Origin: CAMLFJ01 sp040902305
Lineage (GTDB): Bacteria; Methylomirabilota; Methylomirabilia; Rokubacteriales; CSP1-6
Assembly: GCA_040902305.1 (NCBI GenBank)
Contig: JBBDXN010000042.1
Coordinates: 1 to 37,259 of the forward strand
Length of the DNA stretch: 37,259 bases
Direction: 5' to 3'
The position numbers were made by a program, and so were the translations under genes. Each line of letters starts with the position of its first letter. Within the stretch, counting starts at the first letter, position 1. This document shows positions 14,880 to 23,401 of this stretch, in pieces. Below the pieces are notes generated by a model, which was not told where the DNA came from, ran no database searches, and saw only the letters and a program-made list of their open reading frames with translations.

Positions 14880-15527
14880 ATGGCCGAGTCGCCCCCACCG
14901 TCCCCCCCGGTCCGCCGCGTCGCGGTGGTCCTCTTCGAGGGCTTCACCGTGCTCGACGTCTACGGTCCCGTGCAGGCCTTCGCGGCCGCCCGCCTGACCC
15001 GCCCCGACGGCTCGATCCAGCGGCTCTTCGAGATCGTGACGGTGGCCGAGAAGGCCGGCCCGGTCAAGAGCGGCGAGGGCCCGACCACGCACGCGGACCA
15101 TGCCTTCGCCGACGCGCCCGCCGCCGACGTGCTGCTGGTGCCCGGCGGCTTCGGCACGCGCCAGACGGTGCACAATGCCCCACTGCTCCTGGCCCTCACC
15201 GCGGCCAGCCGCCGCGCCGCCATCACCACCACGGTGTGCACCGGCTCGGCCCTCCTGGCCCGCACCGGCCTCATGGACGGCCGCCCCGCGACCTCCAACA
15301 AGATCGCGTGGGACTGGGTGGTGCAGCAGGGCCCGCGCGTGCGCTGGCAGCGCCAGGCGCGCTGGGTGGATGACGGCGATCTCGTCACCTCCTCGGGCGT
15401 CTCCGCGGGGATCGACATGGCGCTGTCCGTGGTCGCGCGCGTGCATGGCGTGGACATGGCCCGCCAGGCCGCTCGCTTCATGGAATACGTCTGGCACGAA
15501 GACGCGGGGAACGATCCCTTCGCCTGA
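14880..15527 (+). CDS. DJ-1/PfpI (class I glutamine amidotransferase-like) protein
   Basis: 215 residues with the ThiJ/PfpI fold: VAVVLFEGFTVLDVYGPVQA near the N-terminus (active-site-helper Glu20), VLLVPGGFGTRQ, the nucleophile elbow TTVCTGSALLARTGLMDG with Cys120, KIAWDWVVQQGP, and a DDGDLVTSSGVSAGIDMAL ending. The VCTGSALLA type is seen in isonitrile-hydratase-like and regulator-associated members; these proteins also include glyoxalases and deglycases. No AraC DNA-binding domain is fused, unlike many relatives. The ATG 14880 start was chosen from the domain start; longer in-frame extensions would translate the repeat. The following gene starts 5 bp after the stop. Confidence 0.88.
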   Translation: MAESPPPSPPVRRVAVVLFEGFTVLDVYGPVQAFAAARLTRPDGSIQRLFEIVTVAEKAGPVKSGEGPTTHADHAFADAPAADVLLVPGGFGTRQTVHNAPLLLALTAASRRAAITTTVCTGSALLARTGLMDGRPATSNKIAWDWVVQQGPRVRWQRQARWVDDGDLVTSSGVSAGIDMALSVVARVHGVDMARQAARFMEYVWHEDAGNDPFA

Positions 15528-15532
15528 GGCGT

Positions 15533-15979
15533 ATGGCGACGCAAGCCCGGATGCTCGGGTTCGTGGTGGCCTCCACCCTCCTGCTGGGTAGTCCGCACGA
15601 TCGGCCGCACGCCCAGGCCGCCGACGTTCGCGTCGTGACCCTGCGCGCGGTCGCCGACGAGATGTACCGGGCGCAGCCGGGCTGGGAAGCCATGCTGCGC
15701 CGCACGGTCCAGAAGGTCTCCGACATCTACGAGACGAACTTCCAGATCCGCCTCGTGATCCGGGACATCGTGCCGTGGACGATCGGCCCGTCGCTTTCGA
15801 TCCCCCGGGTCCTCGGCCGCCTGCGCGAGAAGCTCGAGTATGGCTTCGCGCAGACGTTCATCGACCGGTACACGCTGAACGCGGTGCGGCTAGCCCAGCC
15901 GTTCCCGGCGCTGCCGTCTCCCGTCCCGCCGCCGTCCCTCACGGTCGGGGCAGCCCCACCGCTTTGGCTATCTGCTTGA
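15533..15979 (+). CDS. N-terminal part of a secreted protein, probably truncated
   Basis: 148-residue frame starting 5 bp after the DJ-1-family stop. A short signal sequence (MLGFVVASTLLLG) precedes DVRVVTLRAVADEMYRAQPG, then TVQKVSDIYETNFQIRLVIR and DIVPWTIGPS. This resembles the start of secreted metalloprotease-like proteins in which a curved-sheet strand precedes an HExxH motif. No HExxH is present, and from about residue 125 the sequence becomes low-complexity Pro/Ser (FPALPSPVPPPSLTV) and stops, as expected after a frameshift or fusion to non-coding DNA. The family call is weak; truncation is likely. Bases 15980-16239 contain no gene I can support. Confidence 0.45.
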   Translation: MATQARMLGFVVASTLLLGSPHDRPHAQAADVRVVTLRAVADEMYRAQPGWEAMLRRTVQKVSDIYETNFQIRLVIRDIVPWTIGPSLSIPRVLGRLREKLEYGFAQTFIDRYTLNAVRLAQPFPALPSPVPPPSLTVGAAPPLWLSA

Positions 15980-16239
15980 AGTAACAGGAGTAGGCAGATC
16001 CTGACTCCATCCCGCCCGCCGAGTACCGGGCGAGCCTAGAACTCACGCCCCATCTGTCTAGCAAACCGGGGAGCAGACCAGGTCGATGTTGTACATCATC
16101 GCGTCCAATGTGATCTGATCAGTGTGTGCGAACTGCTCGATACGGAGCCGTGTCAGAGTGATCCCACTGCCGGGCCCGGACGGCCGGAGGCGGCTGATCC
16201 CGATTCTGGGTGAGGCGAGCTGAAGAAACCCGACAGCCG

Positions 16240-16980
16240 CTACTCGATCACCTCTTCAGCGCGCAAGAGGATCGACGGCGGGATGGCAATGCCGAGTTTC
16301 TTGGCGGTCTTGAGGTTGATGAACAGCTCGGCCTTCGTGGACTGCTGAACCGGCAGGTCCGACGGTTTCTCGCCCTTGAGGATCCGGCCAGTGTAGACGC
16401 CAGCCATACGATACGCGTCCGTAATGCTGCCTCCGTAGCTCATCAGGCCGCCGGCCGCGGCGAACTCGCGATACTGGTAGATCGCGGGTACCCCGTGCCG
16501 GACCGTCAGCGCGGCGAGCTCGCGTAGCAGCTCCAGCCGCTTCTGCCCCATCTCCACCGCCAGCGTAGTCGCGCCCGTGAGGTTGCCGCCTGGCCGGTTC
16601 ATGCTGGTGACAAGTCCTTGCTCGATCGGATCGCTGAAAACGATCGGGATCGTCGTAGTGGCCGCCTTTGCCGGGAGTCCGGTAGGAGTGCTCGTCGCGG
16701 CGATCACGGCCACTTGACGGCGAACCAAATCCGCTGCCAATGCCGGGAGTTGATCGTACTGCCCGTTCGCCCAGCGGAACTCAATCGTCACGTTCCGGCC
16801 CTCGACGTAGCCGGTTTCACTGAGACCTTGGAGGAAGGGGCGCACATAGTGCCCCGACAGTTCAGCTGATGCGCCGTTGAGGAATCCGATCGTCGGCATC
16901 GCCCGCGGCTGCGCCTCGGCAGCGAGCGGCGTGGCAAGGAGGCCGCCCGCCATGGTGGTGATGAACGCACGTCGATCCAT
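16240..16980 (-). pseudogene. ABC-type substrate-binding protein (ABC_sub_bind) with a large internal in-frame deletion
   Basis: 246 residues, where the PF04392 family normally has about 320-330. A twin-arginine-like export signal (MDRRAFITTMAGGLLATPLA) precedes TIGFLNGASAE, GYVEGRNVTIEFRWANGQYD, TTIPIVFSDPIEQGLV and MNRPGGNLTG. Then GQKRLELLRELAALTVRHG joins the middle of lobe 1 directly to the late part of lobe 2 (IYQYREFAAAGGLMSYGGSI), which ends INLKTAKKLGIAIPPSILLR. About 75 residues (the inter-lobe and early lobe-2 Rossmann segment) are missing, so it should not fold as a binding protein. The junction between two LRE-LAAL-like segments suggests deletion between short direct repeats, or an assembly collapse. 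Confidence 0.75.
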
Positions 16981-17381
16981 GTGAACGCGCCCCCGGGTGG
17001 TTGTCTCTATGTAGGAAGGGACAGCGGGAGACGCGGCCAGCGCATCGACGATACACCAGTCGAGCAAGGCGGTGACTATTATGATGTTTCATATGATGTT
17101 TCAGCCTGGCGTCCAGCCCGCCGCTGGACGGACGTACTCTAGTCTCGCGCTTCGAGTGGCTGAGACACCTGAACCACCGAGACCTTTCGGCTGCGGGGAA
17201 GAGCAGCTTGACGGTCTGTACCAGAAAACGTACCATCGCTTTCAGTACACGCGTCCCGCAACACATCGAGCTAGTGACGTTTCGCAGAGTGAGTGCAGCA
17301 TCCCGCCGGGGTCACCACCGATGTGCCTCTCGCCGAATCCCCGGCGGCTTTCCCGACAGAGGCCGGGAACCGAGGAAGAGG
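16981..17381. other. Divergent intergenic region without a supported gene
   Basis: 400 bp between two divergent ABC_sub_bind genes. It is less GC-rich than its surroundings, with ATGATGTTTCA twice at 17081-17091 and 17093-17103. A perfect 7-bp hairpin GTCCAGC/GCTGGAC with a 5-nt loop lies at 17111-17129. Either could be an operator or structural element for the two transport genes; neither matches a site I can name. Confidence 0.4.
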
Positions 17382-18431
17382 ATGGCTAGTTTCCTGTTCA
17401 CCTTTCTTGTCCGCAACCTCATCGCGGCCGGCCGATTAGCCATGCACCTTCTCAGAGGGACGGGGCTCCTTGCCCTCTGCGCGCTATTTCTGGTCGAGAT
17501 GGTCGCCGTCGCCTACCCGCAGCCGCCACGCCGGGTGCTCCGAATCGGTATTCTCACCTCGGCTTGGGTGCCCTGGCACAACCAAACACGGGGATTCCGT
17601 GACGGCCTCAAGGAACTCGGCTACGTCGACGGACAGAACGTCCTCTTCGAGGTCCTCGCGGGCCAGGGAGACTCGACACGACTGCCGGGCATGGCTGAGG
17701 ACCTCGTCCAGAAGAAGCCGGATCTCCTCTACTGCGTCACAACTCCCGATGCCCGCGCGTGCCAGAAGGCGACCCGGACCGTCCCGATCGTGTTCACCCA
17801 GACGGGCGATCCGGTGAAGCTGGGCCTCGTCCAGAGCCTCGCCAGGCCCGGCGGCAACATCACGGGGATCGGGAGCCTGGGGGGGATGCTGGCCGCCAAG
17901 CGCTTGGAGCTCTTCAAAGAGGTCGTCCCCGCCCTGCGACGGGTGCTGGTGACCTACGATCCCCGCGAGGACGAGGAGTACGAGGCCGTGATGCTCGCGA
18001 AGGAAGTGGCCGCGCCCCTGGGGCTGACGCTGCTCCAGCATCCGATCAAGACCCCCCAGGAGCTGGAAGCTGCATTGGAGAAGCTAACGGGGGGGGGCCG
18101 CGATGGTATCCTCATCGTCCAGGCCAATCCGAACTTGAACATCCCCGGGCGGAGCTTGGAGGTGGCCACGTCCCTCAAGATCCCGACGATGTACACGAAT
18201 GCCTTCTGGGCCGAACATGGTGCGCTGGCTTCCTACGGTGCCAACGAGATCCAGCAGGGGCGGCAGGCCGCCCGGCTCGCTCATATGATCCTCATGGGTC
18301 GGTCTCCCGCGGAGATCCCCGTGGAGCTCCCGACGGAGATCGAGTTCGTCATCAACCTCAAGACCGCCGAGAAGATCGGCCTGCAGGTGCGACGGGAAGT
18401 GCTGTTCCGTGCCAATCGCGTCATCCAGTAG
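17382..18431 (+). CDS. ABC-type substrate-binding protein (ABC_sub_bind, PF04392)
   Basis: 349 residues, full length for the family and a useful comparison for the deleted copy at 16240. A long N-terminal region carries a signal-anchor (LLALCALFLVEMVAVAYP). The two-lobe domain follows: LRIGILTSAWVPWHNQTRGF, LGYVDGQNVLFEV, TVPIVFTQTGDPVKLGLV, SLARPGGNITGIGSLGG, KRLELFKEVVPALRRVLVTY, GRDGILIVQANPN, KIPTMYTNAFWAEHGALASY, and VINLKTAEKIGLQVRREVLF. It binds an unidentified solute in the periplasm. ATG 17382 is preceded by GAGGAAGAGG; the ATG at 17442 lacks a ribosome site. No cognate permease or ATPase is adjacent, as is common for these expanded families. Confidence 0.9.
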   Translation: MASFLFTFLVRNLIAAGRLAMHLLRGTGLLALCALFLVEMVAVAYPQPPRRVLRIGILTSAWVPWHNQTRGFRDGLKELGYVDGQNVLFEVLAGQGDSTRLPGMAEDLVQKKPDLLYCVTTPDARACQKATRTVPIVFTQTGDPVKLGLVQSLARPGGNITGIGSLGGMLAAKRLELFKEVVPALRRVLVTYDPREDEEYEAVMLAKEVAAPLGLTLLQHPIKTPQELEAALEKLTGGGRDGILIVQANPNLNIPGRSLEVATSLKIPTMYTNAFWAEHGALASYGANEIQQGRQAARLAHMILMGRSPAEIPVELPTEIEFVINLKTAEKIGLQVRREVLFRANRVIQ

Positions 18432-18461
18432 CGGCCCTGCGCCGCGGGGGAGGAGCGGGTC

Positions 18462-18881
18462 ATGAGAGCAATGCTGATCGGATTGATGGTCGCGTTCGTG
18501 GTCGTGGTTGGAGCGGTGGAAGCCGTCCAGGCCGAGGACTTGAAGGCCAAGGTCAAGGTAGAAAAGTCCTACGTAGGCCTCCACCCCGGGATCGATCCAG
18601 GGCTGTACGTCTGCGCGGGAGGCCATCTCCACGTCAAGGGGGTCGTCCAGAACCTGGCGGACGTCACGTTGGCCTCGGTCAAGCTCGAAGGGAGGGCGTA
18701 CGACGCCAAGGGCAACCTTCTCGGAACGGCGGGCCCGGCGAAGAAGGCCCTGCCGCTCGTAGCCCTGAAGCCCGGGGAAAAGCGCGAGTTCGACCTGGAG
18801 TTTCTGACTGTCACTGGACCCAAGATCGAGCAGGCGAAGAAGCAGGACATCGTGGTCATCGAGGCGACTGCGCAGCGATAG
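18462..18881 (+). CDS. Exported FxLYD-like domain protein
   Basis: 139 residues. A clear signal peptide (MLIGLMVAFVVVVGAVEAVQA) precedes a single beta-sandwich-like domain: LHVKGVVQNLADVTLASVKL, EGRAYDAKGNLLGTA, LKPGEKREFDLEFL. The pattern V-x-G-x-V-x-N, a central aromatic/YDxxG, then L-x-PGE-x-x-F is that of FxLYD domains, which sit outside the cytoplasm and probably mediate binding. It starts 30 bp after the ABC_sub_bind stop with GGAGGAG upstream, so it likely belongs to the same transcript. Specific role unknown. Confidence 0.75.
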   Translation: MRAMLIGLMVAFVVVVGAVEAVQAEDLKAKVKVEKSYVGLHPGIDPGLYVCAGGHLHVKGVVQNLADVTLASVKLEGRAYDAKGNLLGTAGPAKKALPLVALKPGEKREFDLEFLTVTGPKIEQAKKQDIVVIEATAQR

Positions 18882-19216
18882 CACCTAACCTTGGTTGGCG
18901 GGCTCCGTCCTGACGCTCCTCATGCCCCCATCGCGTGGGTTTCCTCGCCACGGGCGTGCCGAGACGTCGGGTTTTCGAACGAGGGGGAGGGTGCCGCCCT
19001 TCATCGGCGGGCGCCAGGTTGACGGTGAACAGGGCGACCGGGATCGCGAGGCCCGCATTGCGGATGGCCGCCGGCACCCGGTCGCGGCTCTCACGCACCG
19101 TCGAGTCTGGGAGGCAGACGGTACTGGGCGTGAGCGGCACGTTCCGCTTCCAGATCCGCGATGGGGGAGCGCTCGAAGAGGGTCGGCCGGGCGCCCGCCC
19201 GCGCTAGTCCTGCCCG
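18882..19216. other. Intergenic stretch with a possible degenerate coding remnant
   Basis: 335 bp between convergent genes. On the minus strand, around 19107-18998, one frame reads RDRVPAAIRNAGLAIPVALF then TVNLAPADEG, which vaguely resembles a transmembrane segment of bile-acid/sodium-symporter-type (BASS) carriers. It has no start, no further helices and no partner, so at most it is a fossil. Nothing else is supported here. Confidence 0.25.
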
Positions 19217-19426
19217 CTAATCCTGGAAGATCTGGTCGGGCTCCGCGGTAACGGCATCACCCTGCCACTGGATGGCGGCCCGGGAGTCTTCCACCCGCTC
19301 CACCTGCGCCACCGGCACGATCGGCAGGCTCTCCTCCTGCCACTGCCATTCCTTGGTCGCCGCGTAACCGGCTGCGGCCAGCACGATCCCTATCACCACG
19401 ACGGGCCGAGTGATCAGTGCATCCAT
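19217..19426 (-). CDS. Small single-pass membrane protein (69 aa)
   Basis: ATG 19426 has an excellent ribosome site AAGGAGG seven bases upstream. The product begins with a membrane helix (PVVVIGIVLAAAGYAAT), followed by an acidic extracytoplasmic tail rich in Glu/Asp (KEWQWQEESLPIVPVAQVER, ending DQIFQD). No family is recognised. The strong ribosome site and clear topology support a real gene. Bases 19427-19654 upstream, before the transketolase-like gene, contain nothing I can name. Confidence 0.6.
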   Translation of the reverse strand: MDALITRPVVVIGIVLAAAGYAATKEWQWQEESLPIVPVAQVERVEDSRAAIQWQGDAVTAEPDQIFQD

Positions 19427-19654
19427 GGTCGTGCCTCCTTCGGTTCCGAGTCGGCTCCACGAGCCGGTGTGGATCGACTAGGGGGCAAGCGACATGCCAC
19501 GCCTGGCGGTCTCTAACACTTCGATTTGACTGGAGTACTGCCCCACACCCGCCGGTCCACGTAGAAACTACCGTGTAATCCTGCCCCGCGATCCTGAGCT
19601 GACACCGGCCGGGTCCCTAGCTTCGGGCTGCGCACGTGGGGTAAGGTGGCGCCG

Positions 19655-21986
19655 ATGCTCCCCCAGGTCGGCGCCGCCGAGCTCGCCGTGCTCGAGTCCA
19701 TCCAGAAGCGCGTCCTGTGGCTGAGCGCCCAGATGGTCCACCACGCCAACCACGTGCGGCCGAATCCGGATGGGACCAAGGTGGGCGGCCACCAGGCTTC
19801 GTCCTCGTCCGTCGTCGGCCTGATGACCGCGCTCTACTTCCATGCGCTGCGCCCGGGCGATATCGTGGCCACCAAGGCCCATGCCTCGCCGGTCTTCTAC
19901 GCCATCGAGCGCCTGCGCGGCCGGCTCACCGCCGAGCAGCTCCAGAGCCTGCGGAGCCTGGGCGGGCTCCAGGCCTATCCCAGCCGCCGCAAGAATCCCG
20001 AGATCGTCGATCTCTCCACCGGCTCGATGGGCCTCGGCGCGGTGAGCGCCGCCTTCGGCGCCCTCGCCGCGCGTTACGTGAGCCAGCACGCGGGCCCGGA
20101 CGCGCGGCCCGGCATGCCCGCGCGGTTCATCGCGGTGATGGGCGACGCCGAGCTGGACGAGGGCAACGTGTGGGAGGCGCTGCTCGAGGAGGCGGTGCGC
20201 GAGCTGGACAATCTCTTCTGGATCGTGGACTTCAACCGCCAGAGCCTCGACCGCATCGTGCCGGACGCGCGGCGCGGCCAGCTCCGCGAGTGGTTCCGCG
20301 GCGCGGGCTGGCACGTCATCGAGCTGCGCTGGGGGAAGCGGCTGCGGGCGCTCTTCGAGCGGCCGGGCGGCGAGCGGCTGCGCGCGCGGCTCGAGGGCAT
20401 GGGCAACGCGGCGTATCAGTCGCTGCTGCGCCTGCCGCCCGCGGGCGCCCGCAAGGCGGTGACCGCGACCGCGGCGGGTGAGACGGATCCGGCGGTGGAC
20501 CGGCTGCTCGCGGAGATCCCGGACGAGGCGGTCGGCGCCCTGGTGGCCGACGTCGGCGGCCACGACCTGCCCTCGATCCTCGAGGCGTACGAGGAAGCCG
20601 GCCGGCCTCGGAGCGGGCCCTGCGTGATCCTGGCCGACACCATCAAGGGCTGGGGCTATCCGTTCGGCGGCGATCCCATGAACCACAGCGCGCTGCTCAC
20701 CCAGGGCCAGCACGACGAGCTGCGCGCCGCCCTGGGGGTGGCGCCCGGCGAGGAGTGGGCGGGCTTCGCGCCCGGCCGGCCCGAGGCGGAGCTGATTCGC
20801 CGGGGACCCGCGCCCTACGCCCCGCCGGCGCTGCGGCGCGACGAGGCGCCGGACGTCCCCGACACGCTCGACGAGTCGTATCCGCCGCAGAGCTCGACGC
20901 AGGAGGCCTTCGGCCGCGTCCTGGGCCGCCTGAGCCGTCTGCCCATCGGCGATCGGGTCGTGACGCTCTCCGCCGACGTGTCGGTGACCACGCATCTCGC
21001 CGGCTGGATCAACCGCAAGGGCGTCTACTTCCCGCGGGCCAAGCCCGGCTTCACCGCGGACGGCCCGCAGGTGGTGCAGTGGAAGGAGTCGCCCGAGGGC
21101 CAGCACATCGAGCTCGGCATCGCCGAGCACAACCTCTTCCTCGCGCTGGGCGCCTTCGGCCTCACCCACGAGCTGTCCGGCGCCACGCTGCTCCCGATCG
21201 GCACGCTCTACGATCCGTTCGTGAGCCGCGGGCTCGACGCGCTCTACCACGCGCTCTACGCGGGCGGGCGCTTCATCGTGGCCGCCACCCCGTCGGGGGT
21301 GAGCCTCTCGCCCGAGGGCGGCGCGCATCAGTCCGTGATCACCCCGGGCATCGGCATCGCGCTGCCCGCGATCACGTACTACGAGCCCACCTTCGCGCCG
21401 GAGCTCGAGTGGATCCTCCTCGATGCCCTCCGCCGCCTGATCGAGCGTGACGAAGCGGCCGAGAGCCTCTACCTGCGCCTGTCCACCAAGCCCATCGAGC
21501 AGTCGCTCGCGCCGGCGCCGTCCCCGGCGTATCGCGACGCGGTCCTGCGCGGGGGCTACCGGCTCGTCGACGCGCGCGAGCAGCCCGGCTACGACCCCNN
21601 NNNNNNNNATCTTCGCGGCAGGCGTGATGGTACCGGAAGCGGTGGCCGCGAGCCGGGCGCTCGCGGCCGAGGGGGTTCACGCCAACGTGTTCGTGGTCAC
21701 CAGCCCCGATCGGCTGCATCGGGGGCTCCGGACTACGTGCCCGTACGTACTCGAGCTGGTATCCGCGGAGGAGGAAGGGGTGCCGGTGGTGTCGGTGCTC
21801 GACGGCCATTCCCACGGCCTGGCGTTCCTGGGCGGCGCGCTCGGCGTGCCGCAGATCCCGCTCGGCGTGGATCACTTCGGCCAGTCGGGCTCGCGGGGCG
21901 ATCTCTACCGCCACTACGGCGTGGACGCGGCCGCGATCGCGCAGGCCGCGAACCGGTTGCTTGCCCGAGGGACGGGTCTGCGGTAG
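19655..21986 (+). CDS. Transketolase / homodimeric pyruvate-dehydrogenase E1-like ThDP enzyme (crossed by a gap)
   Basis: About 780 residues in two frames separated by the 10-N gap at 21599-21608, whose true size is unknown. Domain order is that of transketolase and AceE. The N-terminal part has GGHQASSSSVVGLMTALYFH and KAHASPVFYAIERLRGRL, then the ThDP loop MGDAELDEGNVWEA...WIVDFNRQSLD and DTIKGWGYPF. The Pyr domain has LSADVSVTTHLAGWINRKGV, HIELGIAEHNLFLALGAFGL with the catalytic Glu, and GVSLSPEGGAHQS. A C-terminal domain after the gap has LVSAEEEGVPVVSVLDGHSH and LGVDHFGQSGSRGDLYRHYG. The LDNLFWIVDFNRQSLD phrase favours AceE-like over true transketolase. No E2/E3 genes follow, so the reaction is uncertain. 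ATG 19655 is preferred to GTG 19646. Confidence 0.8.
21599..21608. other. Assembly gap (10 N) inside the ThDP-enzyme gene
   Basis: The two flanking frames belong to one protein (…REQPGYDP | IFAAGVMVPEAVAASR…) but differ in phase, so the missing length is not 10. Only a few codons are likely absent. No repeat is visible on either side, unlike the other two gaps. Confidence 0.9.
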
Positions 21987-22037
21987 CATCGCCCCATCCC
22001 GCTACCGCCCCACCCGCTCCAAAGGAGGAGCCCCTTC

Positions 22038-23399
22038 ATGGACAATCGCCTCAAGAATCTGGCCGACCAGCTCGACGCAGGTCTCATCGCCCGCCGTGAG
22101 TTCCTTCGCAAGGCGGCGGTCATCACCGGTGGCACCGCGGCGGGGCTGCACGCGCTGCGCGGCATGGCCCCGGCCCAGGCGAAGGGTAAGCTGCGCGTCT
22201 GGCTCTTCAAGAGCTTCGTCACCGCGGGCAACGACGTGGTGGCCAGGCACGCCGAAGCGTGGGGCAAGGAGAAGAACGTCGAGGTCGAGATGGACTGGGC
22301 GACCTTCGGCGATCGCGAGCAGAAGTTCGTGGCCGCCATCGAGGCCGGCAACCCGCCCGACATGGCCGAGATGAACATCTACGGCCCGATGCGGTACAAG
22401 GCCGCGCTGCGCGACGTGAGCAAGCTCGCCGGCGAGCTGGCCACCGCCAAGGGCGGGCTCCTGCCGTTCGCGGAGCGCGCCATGAAGGCCGACGGCAAGT
22501 TCCTCGCGGTCGCCCGCTACTCGATGACCACGGTGTTCTTCATCCGCAAGGACATCATGGAGGCCAAGGGCCTGAAGGTGCCCAAGGTCTACGACCCGGA
22601 CGTGGTCGCGTTCGCCAAGAAGGCCCAGGACCCCGCCAAGGATCTGTACGGCTTCGGCCAGACGCTGAACCGCTCGGACGACGGCGACGGGTTCATGTCC
22701 AATATCCTCTGGAACTACGGCGGAGGCGTGTGGGACAAGGACGGCAAGCCCGCGCTGGGCAGCAGCTTCCTCAAGCAGAACACGGCCGGGCTGCAGTTCG
22801 CGGTGGACACCATCAAGAAGCACGGGATCCAGCCTCCCGGCGTGATGGGCTGGACCGACGTGTCCAACAACGAGTCGTACATGGCGGGCAAGCTGGCGAC
22901 CACCAACAACGGCGCCAGCCTCTACTTCGCGATGGTCTCCAAGAAGCACGAGCTGGCCGCGAAGACGCTCTGCGTGGTGACGCCGGGCGGCCCCGCCGGC
23001 TCCTTCGTGGGCTCGTCCTGCTACAACTGGACCATCTTCCAGAAGTCGCAGAAGGCGGACATGGCTGGGGACCTCATCCGCTACCTCGAGGACGAGAAGC
23101 GCTTCGCGGAGTACATGCAGGTCTCGGTGGGGCAGGCCGGTCCCGTCTACAAGGGCCGCGCGGACAACCCGTACTGGAAGTCCGATCCGAACTTCGACGC
23201 AATGATGCAGAACATCCTCCGGAGCGTCAACATCGGCTATCCCGGTCCCATGACGCCGGCCGCCGCCGAGGTACAGGGGCAGAAGATCCTGACCGACATG
23301 GCGGGCCGCGTGGTGGTGGGCGGGCTCTCCCCCGAGGCCGCGCTCAAGGAGGCGCACGGGCGGATCGAGGAGATCCACAAGATCCGCGGCAAGGCCTAG
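22038..23399 (+). CDS. ABC sugar-type substrate-binding protein (family 1)
   Basis: 453 residues. The N-terminus IARREFLRKAAVITGGTAAG is a twin-arginine-type export signal. The mature part is a two-lobe binding protein of the maltose/glycerol-3-phosphate class: KLRVWLFKSFVTAG, EVEMDWATFGDREQKFVAAI, EAGNPPDMAEMNIYGPM, the hinge-region KFLAVARYSMTTVFFIRKDI, NILWNYGGGVWDKDGKPALG, YMAGKLATTNNGASLYFAMV. It captures an oligosaccharide or similar solute in the periplasm. ATG 22038 follows AAAGGAGGAG. It heads a unit with two permeases (2 bp, then a 4-bp overlap). The ligand is unknown. Confidence 0.92.
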   Translation: MDNRLKNLADQLDAGLIARREFLRKAAVITGGTAAGLHALRGMAPAQAKGKLRVWLFKSFVTAGNDVVARHAEAWGKEKNVEVEMDWATFGDREQKFVAAIEAGNPPDMAEMNIYGPMRYKAALRDVSKLAGELATAKGGLLPFAERAMKADGKFLAVARYSMTTVFFIRKDIMEAKGLKVPKVYDPDVVAFAKKAQDPAKDLYGFGQTLNRSDDGDGFMSNILWNYGGGVWDKDGKPALGSSFLKQNTAGLQFAVDTIKKHGIQPPGVMGWTDVSNNESYMAGKLATTNNGASLYFAMVSKKHELAAKTLCVVTPGGPAGSFVGSSCYNWTIFQKSQKADMAGDLIRYLEDEKRFAEYMQVSVGQAGPVYKGRADNPYWKSDPNFDAMMQNILRSVNIGYPGPMTPAAAEVQGQKILTDMAGRVVVGGLSPEAALKEAHGRIEEIHKIRGKA

Positions 23400-23401
23400 A
23401 C

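Noticed and set aside
19480..19640. Short minus-strand frame reading VGQYSSQIEVLETARRGM
   Set aside because: Only about 30 codons with an upstream stop, no ribosome site and no family I can name; left as unassigned intergenic DNA.
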